NCBI GenBank assembly: GCA_029719485.1
Contig: CP120722.1
Span: 1,116,001 to 1,180,000 of the forward strand
Origin: Kiritimatiellota bacterium B12222
GTDB taxonomy: Bacteria; Verrucomicrobiota; Kiritimatiellia; SS1-B-03-39; UBA6053
Direction: 5' to 3'
DNA: 64,000 nucleotides
The notes beneath the pieces are model-generated. The model was not told where the DNA came from, ran no database searches, and saw only the letters and a program-made list of their open reading frames with translations. A program made the position numbers and the translations under genes. The first letter of the stretch is position 1, and each line of letters begins with the position of its first letter. Positions 28,054 to 37,460 of this stretch are shown here, in pieces.

Positions 28054-31000
28054 ATGAAAACTGAGAGAAACCAAATTTTAACGCGTTCCGCATTGTCCAT
28101 TGGACTTTTGCTAGGATTAGCGTCATTTCCTGCATCTGCAGGCATAGACCTTGGCGGGCCGGGCAATAATGATGGCGGCGGCGGTAGTGTTGTAGGTGGT
28201 ATCAGTAATGATATCGATAATACAACCAATGGTGCCACGGCGCTTGGATCTAATAACGACATTGGTTCGAATTCTGATCGTTCTGTCGCATTAGGACGCA
28301 ATAATGACATTGACGACAATTCAGACGATGCAACAGCCGTGGGATCTAATAATGATATTGGTGATAATGCTGACCAGGCAACAGCGGTTGGTTTTGATAA
28401 TAATATTGGAGACTTTTCAGATGATTCAACGGCCCTCGGATCTCAGAACAATATTGGCGTAGCCGCAAACAACGCTACGGCTGTAGGTCAGGGTAATGTG
28501 GTTGCTGATTTTTCTGATGATGCAACGGCAATTGGTTCTGATAACACTGCGAGTGCAGACGAAGCGACGGCTATAGGTGATTCTAACACGGCTAGCGGTG
28601 AGCAAAGCATTGCTGCGGGCCAAGGTAATATTGCATCTGGAGATGATTCCACTGCTGTGGGAAATGATAATGTAGCTACATCAGATAACAGCACTGCTGT
28701 AGGTGAGGGAAACTTTGCTGATGCTGATGATGCGACAGCGGTCGGTAACGACAATGCCGCACTTGGTGAAAACAGTTCTGCCATTGGTGCTGAGAACATT
28801 GCAGCAAGTGATAACAGTTCTGCTATTGGCGCCGAAAACAGCGTAGGAATTAATTCAGACGGTGCGATTGCATCTGGGTTTTCAAATCAAATTAATAACA
28901 ATGCACAAAATTCTACCGCGGTAGGATCCAATAACATTGTCAGAAACAATGCCGATCGTTCTTCCGCAATCGGAAATGAAAATGATATCGGTGCCAATTC
29001 GCAAGATGCAATTGCTTCTGGATCTGGAAATGTAATCGCTGCTGATTCTAATAATGCATCCGCAGTCGGAAGTAATAATACTGCTGATGGCAATAATAGT
29101 TCCGCTTTTGGATCCGGAAATGATGCGATTGGTAACAACAGCACGGCGACAGGTTTTAGCAATGAAGCTTCTGGAGGTCGTAGTACCGCCGTTGGTTATG
29201 AAAATATGGCATCTGGAAATAATTCAATTGCCTCTGGTTCTGAAAACGAAGCTTCTGGTGCCCGTAGCTCTGCCGTTGGTTTTGACAATACGGCCTCTGG
29301 TAATAACTCCATTGCCTCCGGTTCTGGAAACACAGCTGAAGGGGATCACAGTTCAGCCGTCGGATATCAAAACACAGCCACTGAGCTCAACAGTACAGCT
29401 TCAGGCGCGAACAACTCCGCTTTGTCTGATAACAGTTCAGCTGTTGGTTCAAATAATATTGTTGATATCAATGCGGAAGGATCAAGTGCTCTTGGTTTTA
29501 ATAACTCCGTAGAGAACGGCGCAGATGATGCGATTGCTTCCGGTACAGGAAACGTGGTTACGCAAGATTCGGATGGCGCTTCTGCTATCGGAAACGATAA
29601 CGTTGCTGACGGATTTGATGCAACTGCTGTTGGCTCAAACAATCAGGCGCTGTCTGACGACAGTTCGGCTGTGGGTTCTGACAATACGGTCGAAGCCAAT
29701 GCGGAAGGATCAAGCGCACTTGGTTTTAACAACTTAGTAGAAGACGGCGCAGATGATGCAATGGCTTCTGGTACAGGAAACGTCGTCACCGCCGATTCGG
29801 ATGGTGCCTCTGCGATTGGGAATAACAACGTCGCTGATGGGTTTGATGCCACAGCTGTTGGTTCAACCAACCAAGCCTTGTCTGACGACAGTTCGGCTGT
29901 GGGTTCTAACAATACGGTCGAAGCCAATGCGGAAGGATCAAGCGCACTTGGTTTTAACAACTTAGTAGAAGACGGAGCAGATGATGCAATGGCTTCTGGT
30001 ACAGGAAACGTAGTTACTACTGATTCGGATGGTGCATCGGCGATCGGGAACAACAACGTCGCTGATGGTTTTGATGCCACGGCCGTTGGTTCTACCAATA
30101 ACGCAACCGGCGATCAGAGTTTGGCCAGTGGTTCTAACAACACGGCGAGCGGCTTCCAGTCATCTGCAGTCGGTGCAAGTAACGATGCCACTGCCAATCG
30201 TGCAACCGCAAGTGGTTTTAGTAATGAAGCTTCTGGTGTACGTAGTTCCGCATTCGGTAATGACAATACCGCCTCAGGTAATGATTCCCTGGCTTCCGGT
30301 TCTGGAAATACCTCTTCGGGTGTTCGTAGTTCCGCCGTTGGTTTTAATAATGAATCCATTGGTAATGATTCCATTGCTGCTGGTTCTGGAAATACCTCAA
30401 CGGGTATAAACAGTTCCGCCGTGGGTGTAGATAATGAAGCGCAAGCCGATCGTTCTACAGCTACAGGTTTCAGCAACGTGGCTTCAGGTGTAGACAGTTC
30501 TGCAATGGGCTTTAACAATGAGGCGTCCGGTGAAGGCAGTACCGCTTCGGGTGCAGGAAACTCCGCTTCCGGTATCAGCAGTTCTGCTGTGGGATCTGAA
30601 AATGATGCCTCTGGAAACAACAGCAGTGCATTGGGTCGTTCGAATACCTCTAGTGGTGCCGGTAGTGTTGCGGTTGGACGCAACAATGAATCCATCGGGC
30701 AGAATAGTTCAGCCATAGGTACGGCAAACATCTCCGAAGGAACCAACAGTTCTGCGATTGGTCGTGGAAATGACTCTTTTGGTGATAACAGTGCAGCCGT
30801 TGGACGTAACAATAGCTCCTCTGGTGAAAACAGTTCCGCTTTTGGTGTTGGGAACGTATCAGATGGAGAAGGGAGTGCCGCACTCGGACGTAACAATAGC
30901 TCTTCTGGCCAAAACAGTTCTGCTTTAGGGGTTGGAAATGATGCCTCTGGTTTAAACAGTTCTGCAATGGGGCGTAATAATGAAGCTTCCGGGACTCGTT

Positions 31001-34000
31001 CAACTGCAAGTGGCGCAAACAATCTCGCTACTGCTGATGATTCAACAGCTATAGGTTCAAGTAACGAAGCTCAAGGTGAAGACTCCACAGCCGTGGGTTC
31101 CGACAACTTGGCTAATGCTGAAGAAGCCACCGCGGTGGGTGCAAACAACCTAGCGAATAAAATTGATTCAACCGCTGTGGGTTCTGATAACATCGCCGAC
31201 GGCGAAAGCAGCACGGCAATGGGTGATGAAAATACTGCAAACGGTGATCGTAGCACTGCAGTAGGTGACCAAAACTTAGCAGATGCAAATGATGCAACCG
31301 CGGTCGGATCTAATAACGAAGCTTCTGATGAGAACGCAACGGCCCTTGGTTCTAACAATGAAGCCTTGGATAATGATGCCACAGCTGTTGGGTCCAACAA
31401 CGTAGCAGATGACGAAAATGCAACTGCAGTTGGATCTAATAACGAAGCTTCTGATGAGAACGCAACGGCCCTTGGTTCTAACAATGAAGCCTTGGATAAT
31501 GATGCCACAGCTGTTGGTTCCAACAACGTTGCAGATGACGAAAATGCAACCGCGGTTGGATCTAACAACGAAGCTACCTCGAGTGGGAGTACCGCGCTGG
31601 GAACCAATAATGAAGCTTCTGGATTCTTGGGAGGATCCACGGCCGTGGGTATTGACAACGAAGCGTCTGGCTTTTTCGGAGGATCGACTGCGGTTGGATC
31701 TGGTAACGAAGCGTCTTCCTCGTTTACTACAGCCGTTGGTTACCAAAATGAGGCATCTGGTTTTGCCAGTAGTGCCGTTGGGTTCACCAACGAAGCAACA
31801 GGAGCAGGTAGTAATGCCATGGGTAATTTGAATGATGCTTCAGGTATTGGGAGTAGTGCATTGGGTAATTTGAATGATGCTTCAGGAGAAACCAGTAGTG
31901 CCGTCGGATTTACCAATAATGCTTCAGGATTCGGCAGTAGTGCCATGGGTAATTTGAATGATGCCTCCGGTACGGGTAGTAGTGCCTTGGGTAGTTTGAA
32001 TGATGCCTCCGGTACGGGTAGTAGTGCCTTGGGTAGTTTGAATGATGCTTCCGGTACGGGTAGTAGTGCCTTGGGTAGTTTGAATGATGCCTCTGGTTTG
32101 ACGAGTTCTGCCGTGGGTAGTTCTAATGACGCTTCCGGTGATCGCTCGAGCGCCTTAGGGTATTCCAACGAAGCTTCTGGTGCTGACAGTTTGGCATCAG
32201 GTTCAGACAATATTGCTTCTGCTACAGATAGCACCGCAGTAGGTTCTGAAAACGTAGCGTCTGCTGACGAAACCACAGCGGTAGGTGCCGGCAACCTTGC
32301 AGATGCAAACTTCGCGACTGCGGTAGGATCCGACAATAGCGCAACGGGCTTTGAGTCCACTGCGGTAGGATCTGACAATACTGCCTCTGGAGAAGACAGC
32401 AGCGCCCTGGGTGCTGACAATATTGCTTCTGCTGATGATGCCACAGCGGTGGGTTCAAACAACGAAGCCTCTGGTATCGACAGCATTGCTGCCGGTGCAG
32501 ACAACGTAGCCTCCGGAGAAAACAGTTCCGCTCTTGGTTCTGACAACATCGCCACAGGTGATGAAGCAACGGCGGTAGGTTCCGGAAACTTGGCTGACGA
32601 AAACTTCGCGACTGCGGTGGGATCCGACAATAGCGCAACGGGCTTTGAGTCCACTGCGGTAGGATCTGACAATGCAGCCTCTGGAGAAGACAGCAGTGCT
32701 CTCGGTGCTGACAACATTGCTTCTGCTGATGATGCCACTGCGGTGGGTTCAAACAACGAAGCTTCCGGTGAGAGGTCAACAGCTACGGGTAGCAGCAACA
32801 TTGCTCGGGGAGATGATAGTCTCGCCGATGGTTCTGATAACTTGGCTACCGCAGATCGTTCAACTGCAACTGGTTCCAGCAACATTGCCCGGGGTGAAGA
32901 CTCCACGGCGGTTGGTTCTGACAACTTGGCAAACGCTGATCGTTCAACTGCGACCGGTTCCAGCAACATTGCCCGGGGTGAAGACTCTACGGCGGTTGGT
33001 TCTGATAACTTAACCTTAGGTGATCGTTCGACGGCTACAGGTTCAAGCAATGTGGCGCGTGGTGAGGATAGTCTTGCAGACGGTTCTGACAACTTAGCGG
33101 ATGCTGATCGTTCTACCGCTTCTGGTTCAAGTAATATTGCACGTGGCGAAGATTCTTCTGCCATTGGTTCTGACAACTTGGCTACCGCTGATCGTTCGAC
33201 TGCAACGGGCTCAAGTAACATCGCTCGTGGTGAGGATAGTCTTGCAGACGGTTCTGACAACTTGGCAAACGCTGATCGTTCAACTGCGACCGGTTCTAGC
33301 AACATTGCTCGAGGTGAAGACTCCACAGCCGTGGGATCTGACAACTTGGCCAATGCTGATGATTCAACTGCGATGGGTTCTAGCAATAGTGCAACCGGTG
33401 AAAACAGTTCCGCTCTTGGTTCTGACAACATCGCCACAGGTGATGAAGCAACGGCGGTAGGTTCCGGAAACTTGGCTGACGAAAACTTCGCGACTGCGGT
33501 AGGATCCGACAATAGTGCAACGGGCTTTGAGTCCACTGCGGTAGGATCTGACAATACTGCCTCTGGAGAAGACAGCAGTGCCCTGGGTGCTGACAATATT
33601 GCTTCTGCTGATGATGCCACCGCGGTGGGTTCAAACAACGAAGCCTCTGGTATCGACAGCATTGCTGCCGGTGCAGACAACGTGGCCTCCGGAGAGAACA
33701 GTTCCGCTCTTGGTTCTGACAACATCGCCACAGGTGATGAAGCAACGGCGGTAGGTTCCGGAAACTTGGCTGACGAAAACTTCGCGACTGCGGTGGGATC
33801 CGACAATAGCGCAACGGGCTTTGAGTCCACTGCGGTAGGATCTGACAATGCAGCCTCTGGAGAAGACAGCAGTGCTCTCGGTGCTGACAACATTGCTTCT
33901 GCTGATGATGCCACTGCGGTGGGTTCTGAGAATGAAGCTTCCGGTGAGAGGTCAACAGCTACGGGTAGCAGCAACATTGCTCGGGGAGATGATAGTCTCG

Positions 34001-37000
34001 CCGATGGTTCTGACAACTTGGCTACCGCTGATCGTTCAACTGCAACTGGTTCCAGCAACATTGCCCGGGGTGAAGACTCCACGGCGGTTGGTTCTGACAA
34101 CTTGGCAAACGCTGATCGTTCAACTGCGACCGGTTCCAGCAACATTGCCCGGGGTGAAGACTCTACGGCGGTTGGTTCTGATAACTTAACCTTAGGTGAT
34201 CGTTCGACGGCTACAGGTTCAAGCAATGTGGCGCGTGGCGAAGATTCTTCTGCCATTGGTTCTGACAACTTGGCTACCGCTGATCGTTCGACCGCGACGG
34301 GCTCAAGTAACATCGCACGTGGTGAGGATAGTCTTGCAGACGGTTCTGACAACTTAGCGAATGCTGATCGTTCAACTGCGACCGGTTCTAGCAACATTGC
34401 TCGAGGTGAAGACTCCACAGCCGTGGGATCTGACAACTTGGCCAATGCTGATGATTCAACTGCGATGGGTTCTAGCAATAGTGCAACCGGTGAAAACAGT
34501 ACAGCTACTGGTTTCAGTAATATAGCTTCCGGAACGGATAGTTTGGCTGACGGTTCTGAAAACGAAGCGTCTGCTGACGAAACCACAGCGGTAGGTGCCG
34601 GCAACCTTGCAGATGCAAACTTCGCGACTGCGGTAGGATCCGACAATAGCGCAACGGGCTTTGAGTCCACTGCGGTAGGATCTGACAATGCAGCCTCTGG
34701 AGAAGACAGCAGTGCCCTGGGTGCTGACAACATTGCTTCTGCTGATGATGCCACTGCGGTGGGTTCAAACAACGAAGCCTCTGGTATCGACAGCATTGCT
34801 GCCGGTGCAGACAACGTGGCCTCTGGTGAAAACAGTTCCGCTCTTGGTTCTGACAACATTGCCACAGGTGATGAAGCAACGGCGGTAGGTTCCGGAAACT
34901 TGGCTGACGAAAACTTCGCGACTGCAGTAGGATCCGACAATAGCGCAACGGGCTTTGAGTCCACTGCGGTAGGGTCTGACAATGCAGCCTCTGGAGAAGA
35001 CAGCAGTGCCCTGGGTGCTGACAACGTTGCTTCTGCCGATGATGCCACAGCCGTGGGATCAAACAACGTTGCCGATTCCGAAGATGCAACAGCCTTAGGT
35101 GCGAGCAACTCTGCGACGGATGAAGACGCTACCGCCGTTGGTTCTTCTAACGTTGCGGACGGTTTCGAATCTACTGCGGTAGGTGCATCCAACATTGTCG
35201 ATGCAGATGAATCCTCTGCCTTCGGTAATGACAATACTGTCCTCAGTGATGAAAGTGTCGCGGTCGGTGAAAACAACTTCGTGGATGGATTCGAAGCCAC
35301 TGCGGTAGGATCTGACAATATTGCGGATGGCTTCCACGCTGCTGCAGTAGGTGCGGATAACATTGCGGATGGATTTGAAGCAACTGCGGTGGGCTCTGAT
35401 AACATTGTCGATGCAGATGAATCCTCTGCCTTCGGTAATGACAACACTGTTCTCAGTGATGAAAGTGTTGCCGTCGGTGAAAACAACTTCGTGGATGGAT
35501 TCGAATCCACTGCGGTGGGATCTGACAATATTGCGGATGGCTTCCAAGCGGCTGCAGTAGGTGCGGATAACATTGCGGATGGATTTGAAGCAACTGCGGT
35601 GGGCTCTGATAACATTGTCGATGCAGATGAATCCTCAGCCTTCGGTAATGACAACACTGTTCTCAGTGATGAAAGTGTTGCCGTCGGTGAAAACAACTTC
35701 GTGGATGGATTCGAATCCACTGCGGTGGGATCTGACAATATTGCGGATGGCTTCCAAGCGGCTGCAGTAGGTGCGGATAACATGATCGATGGTGATGAAT
35801 CCTCTGCCTTCGGTGATGATAACACTGTAGAAGGTGATGAAAGTGTCGCGGTTGGTACGGATAACATTGTCGATGCGGATGAATCCTCTGCTTTCGGTAA
35901 TGACAACCTTGTCCTCGGTGATGAAAGTGTTGCGGTCGGTGAAAACAACTTCGTTGATGGATTTGAATCCACTGCGGTTGGTTCTGACAATGTTGCAGAT
36001 GGCTTCCAAGCGGCTGCGGTAGGTGCGGATAACGTTGTGTTTGCGGATGAATCCTCTGCCTTCGGTAATGACAACACTGTCCTTAGTGATGAAAGTATCG
36101 CGGTCGGTGAAAACAACATCGTTGATGGATTTGAAGCTACTGCGGTTGGTTCTGACAATATTGTATATGGCTTGCAAGCGGCTACGGTAGGTGCGGATAA
36201 CATTGTCGATGCAGATGAATCCTCAGCCTTCGGTAATGACAACCTTGTTCTCAGTGACGAAAGTGTTGCCGTAGGTGAAAACAACTTCGTTGATGGATTT
36301 GAAGCTACTGCAATCGGTTCAGATAACAGTGCGACAGGTACATCCAGTATTGCTGCTGGTGAAAACAATGATGCCTCTGGATTTGAATCCACTGCCGTTG
36401 GTAACGACAACATTGCTTCTGGTGATGTCAGTGTCGCCATAGGAGAAAATAACGATGCGCTTGCGCTCGGAAGTGTCGCCTTAGGTAATGACAACGTTGC
36501 TTCAGGAGTTGAAACAACAGCAATGGGTAGTGACAACAGCGCGTTTGGAGAAGGTTCAACTGCTCTGGGCCGCGACAACGTTTCTACAGGAATCGAAAGT
36601 GTTGCGCTTGGCTCTAATAACCAAGCCATCGGTGAAGGTTCTATTGCCATTGGACGTAACACAACCGCTGCTACAACGGGTTCAATTGCGATTGGTGATG
36701 GTGCAGTTGCACTGTCCTCGGTTGCCGTCGGTATGGGTTCAGCGGCTACTGGATTAAACACGACTGCGGTGGGTGACTTCTCTAGTGCTTCCGGATCACG
36801 TGCGGCGGCCTTTGGTACCAGCACTTCTGCTCAAGGAAACAAATCAACAGCTTTGGGTTATCAATCCACTGCGATTGCCTCTCACTCCACAGCATTGGGC
36901 TCACAGGCCATTGCGGTAGGTGATGGGTCAACAGCCATTGGTTCTAACTCTGCTGCAGTGGGTCAAAACTCCGTGGCACTGGGTGCAAATTCAGTAGCTC

Positions 37001-37455
37001 TCGAGCCTAACACCGTGAGTATCGGTCAACCTGGAAGTGAACGTCGAATCACCAATGTGGCTAAAGGCGTCAATGGAACGGATGCGGCGAACACCCAACA
37101 AGTCACAGATCTGGAAAACAAAGTTTACAAAACCTTTGCAGAACAGAGCGCGTTGATTGATGCCAATACGCAATCCATCAACACCATTAATAACCGAGTG
37201 AACCAAACCAAAGAAACAGCCTTTGCGGGTATCGCAGCGGCTGCATCTATGGATGCATTTATCTCCCCCACCGAAGCGGGTAAAACCACGGTGATGGCAG
37301 GTATCGGCTTCTATGAAGGTGAGTCTGCACTCGGTGTCACAGCTACTCATCGCATGAACGTTAGTGAAGAAACGGATCTTTACTTTAACGGTGGTGTTTC
37401 GGTAACATCAAATGAAACGGTATTGAGCCGATTGATGATTGGTACTGAATTCTAA
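28054..37455 (+). CDS. Giant trimeric autotransporter adhesin (YadA/Hia-type, type Vc secretion)
   Basis: A 3,133-residue protein. The start at 28054 is preferred to the ATG at 28048 because AAGAGG is then 8 bp away. A signal peptide ends at ASA (27-29). Residues about 40-2990 are one long series of YadA-like head repeats, roughly 200 units of 14 or 16 residues of the type STAVGSxNxASGxx, predicted to form a left-handed beta-roll trimer. A neck/stalk (ITNVAKGVNGTDAANTQQV) and a short coiled coil follow from about 2991. The YadA membrane anchor (about 3047-3133) ends in Phe. The head is rich in Asn, Asp, Ser, Gly and Ala and nearly free of Lys and aromatic residues. The product is expected at the cell surface as a fibre used in adhesion or aggregation. 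The two genes behind it form an operon with it. Confidence 0.93.
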   Translation: MKTERNQILTRSALSIGLLLGLASFPASAGIDLGGPGNNDGGGGSVVGGISNDIDNTTNGATALGSNNDIGSNSDRSVALGRNNDIDDNSDDATAVGSNNDIGDNADQATAVGFDNNIGDFSDDSTALGSQNNIGVAANNATAVGQGNVVADFSDDATAIGSDNTASADEATAIGDSNTASGEQSIAAGQGNIASGDDSTAVGNDNVATSDNSTAVGEGNFADADDATAVGNDNAALGENSSAIGAENIAASDNSSAIGAENSVGINSDGAIASGFSNQINNNAQNSTAVGSNNIVRNNADRSSAIGNENDIGANSQDAIASGSGNVIAADSNNASAVGSNNTADGNNSSAFGSGNDAIGNNSTATGFSNEASGGRSTAVGYENMASGNNSIASGSENEASGARSSAVGFDNTASGNNSIASGSGNTAEGDHSSAVGYQNTATELNSTASGANNSALSDNSSAVGSNNIVDINAEGSSALGFNNSVENGADDAIASGTGNVVTQDSDGASAIGNDNVADGFDATAVGSNNQALSDDSSAVGSDNTVEANAEGSSALGFNNLVEDGADDAMASGTGNVVTADSDGASAIGNNNVADGFDATAVGSTNQALSDDSSAVGSNNTVEANAEGSSALGFNNLVEDGADDAMASGTGNVVTTDSDGASAIGNNNVADGFDATAVGSTNNATGDQSLASGSNNTASGFQSSAVGASNDATANRATASGFSNEASGVRSSAFGNDNTASGNDSLASGSGNTSSGVRSSAVGFNNESIGNDSIAAGSGNTSTGINSSAVGVDNEAQADRSTATGFSNVASGVDSSAMGFNNEASGEGSTASGAGNSASGISSSAVGSENDASGNNSSALGRSNTSSGAGSVAVGRNNESIGQNSSAIGTANISEGTNSSAIGRGNDSFGDNSAAVGRNNSSSGENSSAFGVGNVSDGEGSAALGRNNSSSGQNSSALGVGNDASGLNSSAMGRNNEASGTRSTASGANNLATADDSTAIGSSNEAQGEDSTAVGSDNLANAEEATAVGANNLANKIDSTAVGSDNIADGESSTAMGDENTANGDRSTAVGDQNLADANDATAVGSNNEASDENATALGSNNEALDNDATAVGSNNVADDENATAVGSNNEASDENATALGSNNEALDNDATAVGSNNVADDENATAVGSNNEATSSGSTALGTNNEASGFLGGSTAVGIDNEASGFFGGSTAVGSGNEASSSFTTAVGYQNEASGFASSAVGFTNEATGAGSNAMGNLNDASGIGSSALGNLNDASGETSSAVGFTNNASGFGSSAMGNLNDASGTGSSALGSLNDASGTGSSALGSLNDASGTGSSALGSLNDASGLTSSAVGSSNDASGDRSSALGYSNEASGADSLASGSDNIASATDSTAVGSENVASADETTAVGAGNLADANFATAVGSDNSATGFESTAVGSDNTASGEDSSALGADNIASADDATAVGSNNEASGIDSIAAGADNVASGENSSALGSDNIATGDEATAVGSGNLADENFATAVGSDNSATGFESTAVGSDNAASGEDSSALGADNIASADDATAVGSNNEASGERSTATGSSNIARGDDSLADGSDNLATADRSTATGSSNIARGEDSTAVGSDNLANADRSTATGSSNIARGEDSTAVGSDNLTLGDRSTATGSSNVARGEDSLADGSDNLADADRSTASGSSNIARGEDSSAIGSDNLATADRSTATGSSNIARGEDSLADGSDNLANADRSTATGSSNIARGEDSTAVGSDNLANADDSTAMGSSNSATGENSSALGSDNIATGDEATAVGSGNLADENFATAVGSDNSATGFESTAVGSDNTASGEDSSALGADNIASADDATAVGSNNEASGIDSIAAGADNVASGENSSALGSDNIATGDEATAVGSGNLADENFATAVGSDNSATGFESTAVGSDNAASGEDSSALGADNIASADDATAVGSENEASGERSTATGSSNIARGDDSLADGSDNLATADRSTATGSSNIARGEDSTAVGSDNLANADRSTATGSSNIARGEDSTAVGSDNLTLGDRSTATGSSNVARGEDSSAIGSDNLATADRSTATGSSNIARGEDSLADGSDNLANADRSTATGSSNIARGEDSTAVGSDNLANADDSTAMGSSNSATGENSTATGFSNIASGTDSLADGSENEASADETTAVGAGNLADANFATAVGSDNSATGFESTAVGSDNAASGEDSSALGADNIASADDATAVGSNNEASGIDSIAAGADNVASGENSSALGSDNIATGDEATAVGSGNLADENFATAVGSDNSATGFESTAVGSDNAASGEDSSALGADNVASADDATAVGSNNVADSEDATALGASNSATDEDATAVGSSNVADGFESTAVGASNIVDADESSAFGNDNTVLSDESVAVGENNFVDGFEATAVGSDNIADGFHAAAVGADNIADGFEATAVGSDNIVDADESSAFGNDNTVLSDESVAVGENNFVDGFESTAVGSDNIADGFQAAAVGADNIADGFEATAVGSDNIVDADESSAFGNDNTVLSDESVAVGENNFVDGFESTAVGSDNIADGFQAAAVGADNMIDGDESSAFGDDNTVEGDESVAVGTDNIVDADESSAFGNDNLVLGDESVAVGENNFVDGFESTAVGSDNVADGFQAAAVGADNVVFADESSAFGNDNTVLSDESIAVGENNIVDGFEATAVGSDNIVYGLQAATVGADNIVDADESSAFGNDNLVLSDESVAVGENNFVDGFEATAIGSDNSATGTSSIAAGENNDASGFESTAVGNDNIASGDVSVAIGENNDALALGSVALGNDNVASGVETTAMGSDNSAFGEGSTALGRDNVSTGIESVALGSNNQAIGEGSIAIGRNTTAATTGSIAIGDGAVALSSVAVGMGSAATGLNTTAVGDFSSASGSRAAAFGTSTSAQGNKSTALGYQSTAIASHSTALGSQAIAVGDGSTAIGSNSAAVGQNSVALGANSVALEPNTVSIGQPGSERRITNVAKGVNGTDAANTQQVTDLENKVYKTFAEQSALIDANTQSINTINNRVNQTKETAFAGIAAAASMDAFISPTEAGKTTVMAGIGFYEGESALGVTATHRMNVSEETDLYFNGGVSVTSNETVLSRLMIGTEF
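29651..30106 (+). repeat. 228-bp tandem repeat in adhesin gene (76 residues, mixed 16+14 units)
   Basis: The segment beginning TGTCTGACGA at 29651 recurs at 29879, an offset of 228 bp, with few differences. In protein the 76 residues are three 16-residue units and two 14-residue units. The period is therefore a whole number of structural units although not a multiple of 42. Confidence 0.8.
31306..31557 (+). repeat. 126-bp tandem duplication in adhesin gene (3 x 42 bp)
   Basis: The sequence starting GGATCTAATAACGAAGC at 31306 repeats at 31432 with only a few changes. Each copy encodes three 14-residue head units (NNEASDENATALGS-type, NNEALDNDATAVGS-type, NNVADDENATAVGS-type). Confidence 0.85.
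31949..32090 (+). repeat. 42-bp tandem array in adhesin gene
   Basis: About 3.4 copies of a 42-bp unit, 31949-31990, 31991-32032, 32033-32074 and a partial fourth, differing by one or two bases. Each unit encodes one 14-residue head repeat (SLNDASGTGSSALG). The near identity marks a recent slippage or recombination event. Confidence 0.88.
32310..35060 (+). repeat. Higher-order segmental duplications in adhesin gene (1,176, 1,092 and 2,310 bp offsets)
   Basis: A block near 32310-33057 recurs at 33486-34233 with an offset of exactly 1,176 bp (28 x 42), checked at 32341/33517 and 32767/33943. Beyond it the second copy lacks two units, and the offset becomes 1,092 bp (26 x 42; 33148/34240). A third related copy starts at 34591, 2,310 bp (55 x 42) from 32281. 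Sequence identity between the copies is very high, including silent sites. All offsets keep both the reading frame and the 14-residue phase. Confidence 0.85.
35351..35770 (+). repeat. 210-bp tandem duplication in adhesin gene (5 x 42 bp)
   Basis: The 210 bp at 35351-35560 and 35561-35770 are almost identical; the first starts GTGCGGATAACATTGCGGAT. A more diverged relative lies before it (from about 35180) and others follow to about 36300. Each copy encodes five head units containing FxD/DGF-type variants (NNFVDGFESTAVGS, DNIADGFQAAAVGA). Confidence 0.88.
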
Positions 37456-37460
37456 AATTA

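Noticed and set aside
29054..36757. Numerous 60-150 codon frames in other phases inside the adhesin gene, some repeated (for example at 35351-35560 and 35561-35770)
   Set aside because: They copy the DNA repeats of the adhesin gene in other frames; none has its own ribosome site or plausible protein features.
31740..36824. A 1,694-codon open frame on the minus strand within the adhesin gene
   Set aside because: It is an antisense shadow caused by the repetitive codon use of the plus-strand repeats; the plus strand has a signal peptide, conserved head repeats and membrane anchor. The antisense product is a low-complexity Ser/Pro/Ala/Glu repeat without known domains.
28200..36900. The regular 42-bp periodicity as a CRISPR-like array
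   Set aside because: Repeats are adjacent with no unique spacers, encode a continuous protein and vary by codon, so they are coding tandem repeats.
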